A stretch of DNA of 64,000 bases from Dethiobacter alkaliphilus AHT 1 (GCF_000174415.1 NZ_ACJM01000003.1:124001-188000); one strand, 5' to 3'; shown: positions 8,047 through 18,196, counted from the first letter of the stretch. Program-made: numbers and translations. The notes: generated by a model not told the origin, from the letters alone.

Positions 8047-10571
8047 CACACTTTTCCTTTCAGGATATCCACACCGGCTCGCTGATTTTTAAACCAACGG
8101 CTATTGCTATTTATATACTGAAACGTCACATTCCCTAAAGTAAACTCCTCTAAATGGAACAGTTCTTTTTTGGTATATACTTCGCCTTCAAACTCGATTA
8201 CTCCAGGCTTTTCGCACTCCAGTAATACTTTAACAGGGATTTCCCGCTGTACAAGCGTCCGCCAGCCTTGTAAAAACTTGGGTAGGCGATTATCCCACTG
8301 TGTATAGATAGACATGGTAAAATCATGGTCGCCCTGACTGACCAAAAAGTCAGCGTCACGATTATCTTCATCCAAAGTAATTTTAACACTGGTTTTACCG
8401 GATTTTGTTAAGCTCAGCTCCTGTAAAGGATGCATCGGATCGAGTCTGTAAGAGAGCGCTCCTCTTAACCTGGTCTGAGGATAGACAATCAGCCGGTAGA
8501 GAACCATTCCAAGCAGATATACCATCAAAGCAATGACTAACAACACAACCAGTATGCTGCCCACAGTCAGCACACTGCCAAGAAAACGACGCTGCAGAGC
8601 CTCACCGGTAGTAAGGACATCCAGCGACAGCTCTCCGTTGTTTACCTCTACCTGAGTCAATCCCTCATCACTCTCAGCTAACAGCGTAACAGAATAGGAG
8701 CCATAGGGCAGATCTTCTGCTGGAACAGCAGCCAAATCCAGCATCCTTGTCTCTCCCGGTTCCAGTTCCACACTGGTTTGCTCCAGCATAGCATCCCCCT
8801 GCAGAGTAAGTATCACATTCTCCGCAAAAGAAGAATTACTGACAATGGCAACGGGAATACGGAAATTCCCACCGGGCCTGGTCCAAAGCTCATTGTTCTC
8901 TACAGTAACTTCCACAGTTCCCTGCGGTAGCACGGTAAAGGCGCCCAGCCGTCTTTCCAGAGTGAAGTCTGCTCCCCTGTACGTTCCGGAGCTACGCAAA
9001 TAGGCTTCAGTTTGTCCGGGATGCTCAAAAACAAACCTGTTGGACCAGATCCCGTCATCGGACCTCACATCACCATGTTCTTCGTAATCTCCGCTGTCTT
9101 TCAGCGGAATAGAGACAACCTCCCCGTTTTCATATTCCATCTCAACGCGGAAATAATCCAAACTTAACTCCCCGCCTTCGGGCAGGCGGTTGCCTGCCAC
9201 AGACAGCGTTCCGGTCACAATAATTTCCTCACCCAACCGGTACCCCTCACCGGCCCAGAAATCAGTAGAGATATATGGCAGAAGCTGCACTTGCGCTTCA
9301 GCAGAAGCGCTGGCAATTACCTCACCCTGCCTGGAGAGCTCCACTTCAACTATATATACACCCTGCTGATTGGTATCTTCATATTCACCATGAAACAAGC
9401 CATCGGTCTCCTGCAGAGAGACGGTAACAGGTACAGCTTCCCCGGGCTTGGTAATCCTAGCTACAGCTTGAACGTCTCCTGCATCAGCGCCGCCGCTGGT
9501 GGTTACTTCCACCGTAACAGGCAGCGGCTCATTCAGTGGATACTGTCCACTGTCCAGCGGCTCCAGCAGACGAGCAGAAACAAACTGCTCAGTATCTGCC
9601 ATCACACTTACCCTAGCACCATCAAAAACGGCAGACCAGCTACCTTTTGCATAATCGCCGGGATCGTTGAGTACCACCAACATACTGCTGCCGTATTCCT
9701 CAATAACCAACCCGTCGAAACTATCCTCAGTTACAGTCCCTAAGGGACTGCTCATCTCCATATTAATCACGCCGCCTGCTTCAGCTATAGCCACTATGTT
9801 AACCTGACGGGTGTTTTCAGAAACGGCGAACTCAACCGTTTCCCCACCGGCTTCTTGATTGGCGAAAAACAGGTTCCTGTTTTTCAATCTACTGACAAGC
9901 TCGAAAAACGTTACAACCAAATCCCCGGGATCTGGCATTAGTACAAAATCAGCACCGGTATGTCCGGCTATTTGCTCCAATACCTCCGGGCCCACTTCAT
10001 CACTAAAAGCCACAGGATACACTGGCACGCCCGCAGCGGCATATTCACCCGTTAAATCCCACAGCTCTCCCAGATACCCCTCCATAAACTCATCATCATT
10101 TCGAGCATCGAGGTGAGGATTGGGCTCCCCGTCGGTGAGAAAAACCACCACCTGCCGTGCATCTCCGGTTTCCACACTATGTAACTGTTCAAAAGCCTCC
10201 TCCAGGGCTCCCACATAATCGGTAAAGCCCCGTGGCACCAGGTTTCCTTCCACCGCTTCCTTAAAAGTACCTTTATTGTCTGCCACCTGCTGTAGAGGTA
10301 CCAGCTCCTCAATTCTGTCATCAAAAGCAAGCACACCGAGGTAATCTTTTGGACCAAGCAAATCCATAAAAATCAAAGTTGCGGTTTCCCGTAAATATTG
10401 TGGATCATTACGGTCCATGCTGCCGGATATATCAACGACTAAAATTACCGATAACGCTTCTGTTGTATGTGACCTTCCGCTTCTGGCCTGTACAACTGCT
10501 CCGGCAAGGGTAGACAGAAGCATGGCAAAAACAACTAGTTTAATCAGGCTGCTTCTGAACCGGTGCAGCAT
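8046..10571 (-). CDS. Secreted/anchored von Willebrand A domain protein of the tad operon
   Basis: 841 residues. A signal peptide (about 1-30) is followed by a vWA domain with an intact MIDAS: DISGS (D47, S49, S51), a Thr in RGFTDY and the Asp in FLTDGEPNPH. Several beta-sandwich domains follow (about 230-660). One transmembrane helix lies at about 665-695 (VGSILVVLLVIALMVYLLGM) and a C-terminal domain of about 140 residues stays inside. The protein should therefore be anchored with the vWA domain outside. It lies 19 bp after tadC and overlaps the DUF192 gene. A metal-dependent adhesion or pilus-assembly role fits the context (inference); some vWA proteins are pilus tip adhesins. Confidence 0.85.
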   Translation of the reverse strand: MLHRFRSSLIKLVVFAMLLSTLAGAVVQARSGRSHTTEALSVILVVDISGSMDRNDPQYLRETATLIFMDLLGPKDYLGVLAFDDRIEELVPLQQVADNKGTFKEAVEGNLVPRGFTDYVGALEEAFEQLHSVETGDARQVVVFLTDGEPNPHLDARNDDEFMEGYLGELWDLTGEYAAAGVPVYPVAFSDEVGPEVLEQIAGHTGADFVLMPDPGDLVVTFFELVSRLKNRNLFFANQEAGGETVEFAVSENTRQVNIVAIAEAGGVINMEMSSPLGTVTEDSFDGLVIEEYGSSMLVVLNDPGDYAKGSWSAVFDGARVSVMADTEQFVSARLLEPLDSGQYPLNEPLPVTVEVTTSGGADAGDVQAVARITKPGEAVPVTVSLQETDGLFHGEYEDTNQQGVYIVEVELSRQGEVIASASAEAQVQLLPYISTDFWAGEGYRLGEEIIVTGTLSVAGNRLPEGGELSLDYFRVEMEYENGEVVSIPLKDSGDYEEHGDVRSDDGIWSNRFVFEHPGQTEAYLRSSGTYRGADFTLERRLGAFTVLPQGTVEVTVENNELWTRPGGNFRIPVAIVSNSSFAENVILTLQGDAMLEQTSVELEPGETRMLDLAAVPAEDLPYGSYSVTLLAESDEGLTQVEVNNGELSLDVLTTGEALQRRFLGSVLTVGSILVVLLVIALMVYLLGMVLYRLIVYPQTRLRGALSYRLDPMHPLQELSLTKSGKTSVKITLDEDNRDADFLVSQGDHDFTMSIYTQWDNRLPKFLQGWRTLVQREIPVKVLLECEKPGVIEFEGEVYTKKELFHLEEFTLGNVTFQYINSNSRWFKNQRAGVDILKGKV

Positions 10572-10590
10572 GCTTTAACCCCCTCTGCAA

Positions 10591-11511
10591 TTACATATTA
10601 ATAAATGTTTGTACTATACGTATTCCTGCCGGGCCCAAAAGTACCACAAAAAGTGCGGGAAAGATAAAGAAAACCAGGGGAAAAAGCATCTTAATGGGTG
10701 CCCGCATCGCTTCTTCTTCGGCACGCATTCTTCTACGCTGACGCATGGTATTAGCCTGCACATCCAAGGTTTTGGCAATATTGCTGCCCAGCTGTTCAGC
10801 CTGGATCACTGCACTGATAAAAGTACTTATATCGGGCACACCGGTTCTGTTTGCCATACTGCGCAGCGCCTCAATACGGGTTTTACCCATTCTGATTTCA
10901 TCAAGCGCTTTACCTATTTCACGGCTCAATTCACCGGGCATTTTATCCGCTACTTTTTTTAGGGCCATATCAAAGGCCAAGCCCGCATCCACGCTAACCA
11001 AGAGCAAGTCAAGCATGTCAGGCAGAGACCGCTGAATTTCTTTTTGCCTCTCTGTGGCTTTCCTCTTAACTATAGTATTAGGCATCATAAAGCCTAGAAC
11101 CAGCAGTAATAAAGCAAATAAACCGGGAAACTGATGTTCCGGCGCCACTATTCCCAGAAAGAACAGACCCAGAACCGGCAGCCCTATCCCAAACAGCACC
11201 TGCAGACCCAGCAAGGTATTTACCGTCAGGTTCCAGGGATGCCCGGCATAAATGAGATTTTTCTCCATATTCTGCCTGATTTCACTTGGAGCCAGGTTAC
11301 CCAGAGCGTTTCCGGCATTATGAAAAAAAGGGGTGATAACCCTTTCCCGAAATGGACGGTGAAAGATATCATCCTCTGAAGGCCTGGTATCCATGTTACG
11401 GATTTGCCCCAACCTCTCCATTACCTCATGTTTTCTGCCCAACGAAGTGGCAGCCAACATTACCATTAAGACCGCAGTGATAAAAACCAGCAGATTAACC
11501 AGCCAAACCAT
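10591..11511 (-). CDS. tadC: Tad pilus inner-membrane platform protein TadC
   Basis: 306 residues, type II secretion F domain. Hydrophobic segments at the N-terminus, at about 105-150 and at the C-terminus (IKMLFPLVFFIFPALFVVLLGPAG) are as in TadC. The conserved central region RSLPDMLDLLLVSVDAGLAFD is present. TadC and TadB form the membrane platform that couples the TadA ATPase to Flp pilin extraction. tadB ends 18 bp upstream and the gene has an AGAGGGTGAG ribosome binding site before ATG. Confidence 0.92.
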   Translation of the reverse strand: MVWLVNLLVFITAVLMVMLAATSLGRKHEVMERLGQIRNMDTRPSEDDIFHRPFRERVITPFFHNAGNALGNLAPSEIRQNMEKNLIYAGHPWNLTVNTLLGLQVLFGIGLPVLGLFFLGIVAPEHQFPGLFALLLLVLGFMMPNTIVKRKATERQKEIQRSLPDMLDLLLVSVDAGLAFDMALKKVADKMPGELSREIGKALDEIRMGKTRIEALRSMANRTGVPDISTFISAVIQAEQLGSNIAKTLDVQANTMRQRRRMRAEEEAMRAPIKMLFPLVFFIFPALFVVLLGPAGIRIVQTFINM

Positions 11512-11529
11512 TTTCTCACCCTCTTTATT

Positions 11530-12498
11530 TTAGACCTCAATCTGCACGATACGACGGATAATCATTATGCCCACAATCTGCATAATAACAGCGATACTCA
11601 GCACCATGATGCCGATGGGCTCGGTAACAAGTGTCAGCATATACTCCGGGTTAATCACCAGCAGAAGGAGAGCCACGGCAATGGGCAATAAAACAATAAT
11701 CACGGCAGACATTCTCTGCTGGGCGGTCAGTGCTCTAATCTCACCTTTGATACGCATCCGCTCCCTGATGGTATGTTCAATCTTATTAAGAACCTCGGCC
11801 ATATTGCCGCCCACCTGGCGTTGAATCAAAAGGGAGGTTACCACTAAATCTAAATCTTCATTATCCGTTCGTGCAGTCATTTCCAGCAAAGCATCGTCCA
11901 TTGATTTGCCCAAACGATTGTCCCGTAAAACACGGTTAAATTCGTCGGCAATGGGTGCATCCATCTCCCTTCCCACCACCGCCATGGCCTGGGGAAAACT
12001 GTAGCCGGCCCGCAAGCCACTGCTAATAATATTCAGCGCTTCGGGCAACTGGTTGTTTAAAGCCTGCATTCGCCTGCCCTTGGCCACGTCCACATAGATT
12101 CCAGGCGCTTTAAAGCCGATTACAGCTACCAGCACCGCCATTAGAAAAGATCCGGTTAGAAGAAAAAAAAGCAGAGCTGCGCCAATCCCGCTTACCATCA
12201 CCAAACCAATAAACTCATCGGGACGAAGCAGGATATGAGCCTGAATCAGTTTTCTGTGCATGGAATCCAAATAAGATTTGCGGGAAAACATTTTTCCCAT
12301 TGCGCCCAAGATTTGCAGAGACTGTTGACGCAGACCCTGCCGTTTGGATATATCGGCATGCCACATCTCTTCGGGTTCCATGGTCTGCATCTCCAACCGG
12401 TCCAGCACAGCCAACCGTCTGGAAAAAAGGAGGCCGTACAAACCATACACCAGGAAAACTGCGGTCAGAAAAGCACCGACCAACACAATAAACTGCAT
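11530..12498 (-). CDS. tadB: Tad pilus inner-membrane platform protein TadB
   Basis: 322 residues with a type II secretion F domain. It has N-terminal (2-22), central and C-terminal membrane helices and the conserved NQLPEALNIISSGLRAGYSFPQA region. It is paired with TadC, as in all Tad systems. It follows tadA by 2 bp on the same strand. Confidence 0.92.
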   Translation of the reverse strand: MQFIVLVGAFLTAVFLVYGLYGLLFSRRLAVLDRLEMQTMEPEEMWHADISKRQGLRQQSLQILGAMGKMFSRKSYLDSMHRKLIQAHILLRPDEFIGLVMVSGIGAALLFFLLTGSFLMAVLVAVIGFKAPGIYVDVAKGRRMQALNNQLPEALNIISSGLRAGYSFPQAMAVVGREMDAPIADEFNRVLRDNRLGKSMDDALLEMTARTDNEDLDLVVTSLLIQRQVGGNMAEVLNKIEHTIRERMRIKGEIRALTAQQRMSAVIIVLLPIAVALLLLVINPEYMLTLVTEPIGIMVLSIAVIMQIVGIMIIRRIVQIEV

Positions 12499-12500
12499 GG

Positions 12501-13883
12501 CTATAACCTCCTGTTACTAAACTCTGACTGCTGGCCATTACGAAACATGTTTTTGGAAATTCTTTCTCCGTATGCGTGCAGTTTATCCAGGAAAGAGGGG
12601 ATAATCCCGGTTGGCATATGACTACCTATAACTTCGCCCCGTTCACTGAAGCCTTTATGCTCAAACACAAACAGATCCTGGAGGGTAATGGTATCCCCCT
12701 CCATCCCTACAACTTCAGTCACCTTGGTGATTTTGCGTGATCCGTCTGAAAAACGGACGCTATGCACAATCAGGTTAATAGCTGAAGAAATCTGCTCCCG
12801 GATTGCCCGCAGGGGCAAATCCATACCAGCCATTAAAACCATGGTTTCCAGTCGGGCCAGACCATCCCGCGGGTTATTGGCGTGCAGCGTGGTAATGGAG
12901 CCGTCATGGCCGGTATTCATGGCCTGCAGCATATCCAGGGCTTCGCCGCCCCGCACCTCACCCACCACAATACGGTCCGGCCGCATGCGCAAAGAGTTAA
13001 TAACCAAATCGCGAATAGATACCTTTCCTTTGCCCTCAATATTGGCAGGTCGGCTCTCCAGGGTAATGACGTGATTCTGCTGCAGCTGCAGCTCCGCCGC
13101 ATCTTCAATGGTAACAATCCGGTCCGTCGTTGGAATAAATCCGGATAACACATTTAATACCGTAGTTTTACCGCTGCCGGTACCACCGGTAACAATAATA
13201 TTAACGCGCGATTTTACACACGAGCGCAGAAACTTAGCTACCTCACTGGACATGGTACCAAAGGTAATTAAATCGTCCATGGTAAAAGGGTCTGCAGAAA
13301 ACTTTCGAATGGTAATTGTGGGGCCCTTAACAGACAAAGGCGGAATAATGGCATTGACCCTGGAACCATCAGGCAGACGGGCGTCCACCATGGGAGAGCT
13401 CTCATCAATCCTGCGTCCCAGCGGCGTGATGATTTTATCAATAATATGCATGACATGGGCATCGTCACGGAAAACGGTATCCGTATGGATAAGCTTGCCG
13501 TCCCGCTCCACGTATACATGCCTAGGACCGTTAACCATAACCTCAGTCACAGTAGGATCATTAATCAACGGGTTTATGGGGCCATAGCCAAAAATCTCAT
13601 CTATAATCTTCCGGACTACCCGCTGCTTGTCGGCCAGAGAAAAATGCCTGTCTCTGGTTTCCAGCACTCCTTCCAGCGTATGGGATATCTGCTCCTCCAC
13701 GGCCTTCCGCTCAAAAGCGCCCCGCTTTTCCATAGTCATGGTTTCGTCTATGTTGTCAATAACCTGACGCAATGTTTCAACACTGACTTCTTCCATTTCC
13801 TTATTCTTATCGATGGCTTTATCCTTAACCGAAGCCGGTTGCTTGACGGTATTACCATTTATAAAAGAGCTCTTGTTTAACAA
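12501..13883 (-). CDS. tadA: Tad pilus assembly ATPase TadA/CpaF
   Basis: 460 residues from TTG 13883, which sits 6 nt after GGAGGG; an in-frame GTG at 13910 lacks a good site. Walker A is TGGTGSGKTT (about 232-241). Asp box and Walker B regions are present (TIEDAAELQL, MRPDRIVVGEVRGGEA), as is the His box (GHDGSITTLHANNP). CpaF-type ATPases power Flp pilus polymerisation at the cytoplasmic face. It is flanked by tadZ and tadB. Confidence 0.95.
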   Translation of the reverse strand: MLNKSSFINGNTVKQPASVKDKAIDKNKEMEEVSVETLRQVIDNIDETMTMEKRGAFERKAVEEQISHTLEGVLETRDRHFSLADKQRVVRKIIDEIFGYGPINPLINDPTVTEVMVNGPRHVYVERDGKLIHTDTVFRDDAHVMHIIDKIITPLGRRIDESSPMVDARLPDGSRVNAIIPPLSVKGPTITIRKFSADPFTMDDLITFGTMSSEVAKFLRSCVKSRVNIIVTGGTGSGKTTVLNVLSGFIPTTDRIVTIEDAAELQLQQNHVITLESRPANIEGKGKVSIRDLVINSLRMRPDRIVVGEVRGGEALDMLQAMNTGHDGSITTLHANNPRDGLARLETMVLMAGMDLPLRAIREQISSAINLIVHSVRFSDGSRKITKVTEVVGMEGDTITLQDLFVFEHKGFSERGEVIGSHMPTGIIPSFLDKLHAYGERISKNMFRNGQQSEFSNRRL

Positions 13884-13916
13884 TTTTATCCCTCCTAATG
13901 GAGACCTCACCTATGC

Positions 13917-15095
13917 TTAAGCCGATTTACCGCTGTCATCTCCCACAACTTTTTGGGTCAGGTCATGAAAACTGCGGCTAATCTTGGACATGTTATGCAG
14001 CAGCACCACCGGAATACCCTGATTTAATGAAGACGGTACCGTTTTATAATCTGCCGGCAAAATACTGAAGAGATTATGATTCATGGTGGTCTCCACGTCT
14101 TTAGGCTTAATCTCGTCACGGCGATCGGACCGGTTTAAGACTACTTTAATTTTGGACTTCGGATAGTTCAGTTCATCCAAAGCAATCAGAGCTGCTTTAA
14201 CATTACGGACGGTGGCAACTTCAGGCGTGGTAACCATCAACAGCATATCCGCCGCCTGAAAAGCTGGATCCACCGGTTCGTAAAAGCGGCCCGGCATATC
14301 CACCACCACATAATCAAAAGCATTTTGCAGCACTTTCAGGATTATTTCAATATGATCCGACGAGATAAACTCCGCCATCTGCGGCTGAGCGTTGGCCGGC
14401 AGGAGCTTAATACCGGAACGGTGTGGGATAAGGTAGCTCTCAATCATATCCTGGTCCAGGTTTCTTATCTCATCGATAATATCGGAGATTGTGTAGCGGG
14501 GGACAATGTTCAGAGCCAAAGCGGCGTTGCCAAAATCCAGATCCAAATCTACCAGCACTACTTTTCCCTTAGTCTGCTCAGCCAGCGCCACCGCCAGGTT
14601 GGCGGATACAAAGGTTCTCCCTACACCGCCTTTGGTACTGAAGACGGTAACTACCTGGCCTTTACCCGTTTTTCTCCGTTTCCGCTGCGGCTTACTCCGC
14701 TGAATGTCCTGTTTCTTCTGCTCCAACTGGAAACTGCGGTACACCGCATCCACCAGCTTTGCCGGTGTAAAGGGATAAACCAAAACGTCCTTGGCTCCGG
14801 CAAAGATAGCTTTACGCACCGTCTCTTCCTTCAGCTCACGTTCCACCAGAATAACCACCTGGTCCGGATATTCCTGCATCACGTTTTCCGTCAGTTTGTG
14901 GCCACCCCCGGGAATATTGGCGCCCACCACCAGCACATCAGGGTTTTCATTTTCCAGAAACTCCAAAGCTTCTTCCGCCGTCTCTGCTTCGCCAACCACT
15001 GTGATATATTCTACATTGGCAAAAATATCAACAATATCTGATTGTATCTCCATATCATCGTTGACAATCAGTGTTTTAATCTTATCCAGTGTCAT
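13917..15095 (-). CDS. tadZ: TadZ/CpaE-like pilus localisation ATPase
   Basis: 392 residues. Residues 1-125 form a receiver-like domain whose usual phosphoacceptor site is not conserved (DVLVVGANIPGGG has no Asp at the end of strand 3), as is normal for TadZ. Residues about 145-390 are a ParA/MinD-type ATPase with the deviant Walker A KGGVGRT and the motif VVLVDLDLDFGNAALAL. TadZ places the Tad machine at its cellular site. Its ATG overlaps the cpaB stop as TAATG. Confidence 0.9.
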   Translation of the reverse strand: MTLDKIKTLIVNDDMEIQSDIVDIFANVEYITVVGEAETAEEALEFLENENPDVLVVGANIPGGGHKLTENVMQEYPDQVVILVERELKEETVRKAIFAGAKDVLVYPFTPAKLVDAVYRSFQLEQKKQDIQRSKPQRKRRKTGKGQVVTVFSTKGGVGRTFVSANLAVALAEQTKGKVVLVDLDLDFGNAALALNIVPRYTISDIIDEIRNLDQDMIESYLIPHRSGIKLLPANAQPQMAEFISSDHIEIILKVLQNAFDYVVVDMPGRFYEPVDPAFQAADMLLMVTTPEVATVRNVKAALIALDELNYPKSKIKVVLNRSDRRDEIKPKDVETTMNHNLFSILPADYKTVPSSLNQGIPVVLLHNMSKISRSFHDLTQKVVGDDSGKSA

Positions 15096-15811
15096 TACCT
15101 CCCCCTGAAAGTCTCAAAGTTTTCAGAGCTATAAGATTCAAGTTCTACCTCGTCTTCGTCCAGAGGAGAACGCAGAGTAAGGTGATAGTTCCCTTTCAAC
15201 AAGGCATAGGCCAAAACCTCAGCCTGGGCTGCCGTAACAGAAAGAGTTACTGTACCTACAACTTCCTGTTCCTCATCGTCTTTTTCCCTTGTATTAGGCC
15301 CTGTTGCCAGCACATTCACGTTCTGAAAAACGGTATAAGTAATTGCCCCTTCATGTATTTCGGTATCATCATAAGTTATCAACACATCAATATTATCACC
15401 GGCAGAAATGTACCCGGCCACACCTGTTACCTCGCCTACGGGAATGGAGATGGCTCGCATACCTTCAGGTACTCTGTAAGACAAGGTCGCTCTTCTGTCC
15501 TCTGTAACGACCCTGGCGTCGATGACCTGTTCTCCCCGGACAATTTCAGTCCTTGAGATTCCTCCGGCAGCATCATCAACACTTCTCAGAGCTTCAGGGT
15601 GTACAGCGTCATTAGGAATAGATACCACGTCCAGCATCTCTGCTGTAATCCGGGTATGAGCCGGGATAGTACTACTGGCAACTACCACGTTTGAGTGGGG
15701 AATAGAAGCCAGTGCCGGTGTGTTAAGACTCCTAATGTAGGAATTTAAGGCCACTACTGTAACCAGACCAACTATAACTGCCGCTAGTAAAAGCTTTCTG
15801 TTTGCTTTCAA
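15095..15811 (-). CDS. cpaB: Flp pilus assembly protein CpaB/RcpC
   Basis: 238 residues: an N-terminal membrane anchor (about 7-25), a SAF domain (NVVVASSTIPAHTRITAEML, about 44-63) and an RcpC/CpaB C-terminal domain with SAGDNIDVLITYDD. In Gram-negatives this protein helps form the outer-membrane channel. In a Gram-positive it presumably acts in the wall (inference). It lies between tadG and tadZ. Confidence 0.9.
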   Translation of the reverse strand: MKANRKLLLAAVIVGLVTVVALNSYIRSLNTPALASIPHSNVVVASSTIPAHTRITAEMLDVVSIPNDAVHPEALRSVDDAAGGISRTEIVRGEQVIDARVVTEDRRATLSYRVPEGMRAISIPVGEVTGVAGYISAGDNIDVLITYDDTEIHEGAITYTVFQNVNVLATGPNTREKDDEEQEVVGTVTLSVTAAQAEVLAYALLKGNYHLTLRSPLDEDEVELESYSSENFETFRGR

Positions 15812-15846
15812 AGGCCGGACACTCCTTTCATGTTAAGAAACAGCTA

Positions 15847-16902
15847 TTATTCAACTAACCTGATAACATGAGTACCAAACCCAAATTCCGGATTTTGTGT
15901 TATCTCCCCCACCTGGGATGCCGGAATGAAGTATTGATCCAGAAATTCCCCTATGATTGCCCCCTTGGGGAACTCTTCATCAATGTCCTGAGGCATTGGA
16001 TAACCTCCATAATAATTAGGCGGATTCTCCAGATGAGCATAAACAGATCCTCTGCCATACCACAGATTATCTTCTTCTTTTGTTTTTGCCGTAATTACAT
16101 CCTTAATCAGAAAAGGAGCAAATCCTACAATTACAACTTCCGTCCTACCTCCACTTGTAATTTCCCTTATGATCGGAAGTATGCCAACCATGCTAACACC
16201 AGAATCAGGATCGGCAGCCAACCGCATCCTCTCTTCGATAGGGTTAATCCTGGAGTTAGCGTTGCCGGGTTTAGTGTCCTGGGTAATTTCGTCTCCCACT
16301 TCGTATTCATAATCATTTACGCCGCCTGCCAAGACAGCATTGATGGCATTCTGCCCTGAGGGGTTAAGGGCCAGAAAGCCCCAATTACCCGGTTCGAGAC
16401 TCTCATCAAGAAGCAACTGTTCCCCCTCCGGCAAAGATTGCCCATCCTCAATTTCAAAAAATATCGGCAAGAGATTGCTCAAAGCCTTGGGGTACCCCCA
16501 AGTTGCCACCGCCCTGGCAAAAACATCACTATCATTAAAACCAAGCGCCTTGGCAAAGAAGTGTTCCCTGTTAACCCCAACAGAGGCTCTTACCGCTTTA
16601 AAGCTTTCACCGTTGTATTCGACATCCAGAACCTCGATATCATCCGTGATTTCCGCACCGTTTGTCTGGGCAAATAATGCAGCAGCTTGTTCTGCCAAAG
16701 CCTCATCCCCGGATTCGGCCAGCTCTCTGGCACCAGCCAGGGCACCGGCATCGGCGGCGGTCACCATACTTCTTCTCTCCACATACATGCCGCCTACATC
16801 AATAACAATTGCGGCAAACCCCAGCAAAGCAATCAAGGCAACGGCAAAAATTACAAGTACATTGCCTCTCTCATCTTTAAATAAATAACGGAACCTGTTC
16901 AC
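15847..16902 (-). CDS. TadG-like protein
   Basis: 351 residues from GTG 16902, preceded by AGGGG at 7 nt; an ATG at 16920 overlapping tadE is the alternative. The start (LFKDERGNVLVIFAVALIAL, one membrane helix) and YVERRSMVTAADAGALAGA region are those of TadG/RsaA-type Flp-associated proteins. The C-terminal region is soluble and exported, without a clear vWA motif. It is probably a pseudopilin-like accessory of the pilus, next to TadE. Confidence 0.8.
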   Translation of the reverse strand: MNRFRYLFKDERGNVLVIFAVALIALLGFAAIVIDVGGMYVERRSMVTAADAGALAGARELAESGDEALAEQAAALFAQTNGAEITDDIEVLDVEYNGESFKAVRASVGVNREHFFAKALGFNDSDVFARAVATWGYPKALSNLLPIFFEIEDGQSLPEGEQLLLDESLEPGNWGFLALNPSGQNAINAVLAGGVNDYEYEVGDEITQDTKPGNANSRINPIEERMRLAADPDSGVSMVGILPIIREITSGGRTEVVIVGFAPFLIKDVITAKTKEEDNLWYGRGSVYAHLENPPNYYGGYPMPQDIDEEFPKGAIIGEFLDQYFIPASQVGEITQNPEFGFGTHVIRLVE

Positions 16903-16912
16903 CCAATCACCC

Positions 16913-17308
16913 CTAATCATCTTTAAACTCCAATCGCATAATTGCCTGCACATTAAGATTAACAGTGTTTCCGACAAAAAAACCAACCAAAGGTTCTATA
17001 GAGCCATCTACCTGAACTGTTACATCATCGCTTCCAGGCAACACTTTTACGTCCCCTGAATTTACACTTACCGCCGATCCGCCAACATGATTTAACACAG
17101 CTGTTTCTACTTGTAGATCTGTGCCCCCAACTGCAGCCACCCTGGCCCCTTCCCGAGCGGAGCTGGTAAGGGTAATATGACCGTTAAACAGCCAGCCAAA
17201 CTCCGCAATTCCCAGAATTATTAGCATTAGGGGCAATAATACCAGGGCAAACTCCACCAGCGCCTGCCCTTCACTTTTTTTATTTAAATGTGAGAATAGC
17301 CTAAGCAA
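16913..17308 (-). CDS. TadE-like pseudopilin
   Basis: About 131 residues from TTG 17308, which has AAGG at 8-nt spacing; GTG 17317 lies directly on the site and is less likely. KKSEGQALVEFALVLLPLMLIILG is a TadE-type prepilin segment (cleavage near G, Glu at +5 in LVEF). TSSAREGARVAAVGG is the conserved TadE region after the helix. TadE-like proteins are processed by the Tad prepilin peptidase. The gene overlaps the region of the tadG start. Confidence 0.88.
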   Translation of the reverse strand: MLRLFSHLNKKSEGQALVEFALVLLPLMLIILGIAEFGWLFNGHITLTSSAREGARVAAVGGTDLQVETAVLNHVGGSAVSVNSGDVKVLPGSDDVTVQVDGSIEPLVGFFVGNTVNLNVQAIMRLEFKDD

Positions 17309-17405
17309 AGTCCCCACCTTCTTTTCTGCTTTATTTCTTTAATCTTGGTAATGGTGAAATTACAATTGAAAACACAGTAATGTATAATTAATGCATTCTT
17401 AAACA

Positions 17406-17987
17406 TCAGAACAAAGTCTCCACCACGGGTAAAAGCTGATAACCAAATCCGCTCAGCGTCAGCACTGCACCAGCGGCAATGGCCACACCGTAGGGAAGAT
17501 AAATGGCTTCTTCTTTCTTCTCCACAGGAGACGGCGTAAAATATACGGAAAAGCGGTTAATGAGCGGATTTCTAAAACGGATTGCCAGCATAGCAAGAAG
17601 CGGTCGGGCAATCATGCCCACTACATTTTTCAGGCCGGAAAGCAACCTTTTATGGGCAATAAGATATCCTATGGCCATAATGCCGCCGGCAAAAATGGTA
17701 AAAATGGCGGAGTGCAGCACAAACTGCATCCCCATTAAAGCGCCAACCGCCGCCGTCATCTTTACGTCACCGGCGCCCATGCCGCCCAGGGCAAAGGGAA
17801 TGAAGAAAACAAAAAGGCCGCTTAACAGGCCTGTAAAACCAAAAGCAATCCCCGGCAGGCCTTCCAGAAAGCCATAAATCACCAAACCCACAATCATAAT
17901 AGGGAATGTAATCTTGTTGGGGATTCTGCGCTGCCTTACATCAAAATATGCAGCCAAGGCTACAAATAAAATAAGAACATAATTCAT
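17406..17987 (-). CDS. tadV: Prepilin peptidase TadV/CpaA (A24 family)
   Basis: 193 residues from ATG 17985-17987, five nt after AGGTG; an upstream start at 18020 has no site. It is an integral membrane aspartyl protease. The catalytic aspartates are expected in AAYFDVRQRRIPN (first) and GMGAGDVKMTAAVG (second); both are present. It matures the Flp and TadE-like prepilins encoded beside it. Confidence 0.92.
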   Translation of the reverse strand: MNYVLILFVALAAYFDVRQRRIPNKITFPIMIVGLVIYGFLEGLPGIAFGFTGLLSGLFVFFIPFALGGMGAGDVKMTAAVGALMGMQFVLHSAIFTIFAGGIMAIGYLIAHKRLLSGLKNVVGMIARPLLAMLAIRFRNPLINRFSVYFTPSPVEKKEEAIYLPYGVAIAAGAVLTLSGFGYQLLPVVETLF

Positions 17988-18007
17988 AAGATCACCTGCT
18001 ATATGAT

Positions 18008-18196
18008 TTATGTTGGCCAAATGGATACGACTCGATTTAACAGGCCTACAACCGAATCTCCCAGGGAGCTAACTGAAAAAACAACAGCAATGGTTACTAA
18101 CATAAGGATAAGTGCATATTCAGCAAGAGACTGGCCATTTTCAGATATATAGATTTCTCGTAATATTTCTCGCAATACTGTAATTACAATATTCAT
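18008..18196 (-). CDS. Second Flp-type pilin
   Basis: 62 residues: a basic leader, then NGQSLAEYALILMLVTIAVV, the Flp motif with Glu-Tyr at mature +5/+6 (cleavage after G21). It is longer at the N-terminus than the first pilin. It lies downstream of the hairpin 18265-18294, so it is likely made in smaller amount than Flp1 (inference). Confidence 0.85.
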   Translation of the reverse strand: MNIVITVLREILREIYISENGQSLAEYALILMLVTIAVVFSVSSLGDSVVGLLNRVVSIWPT

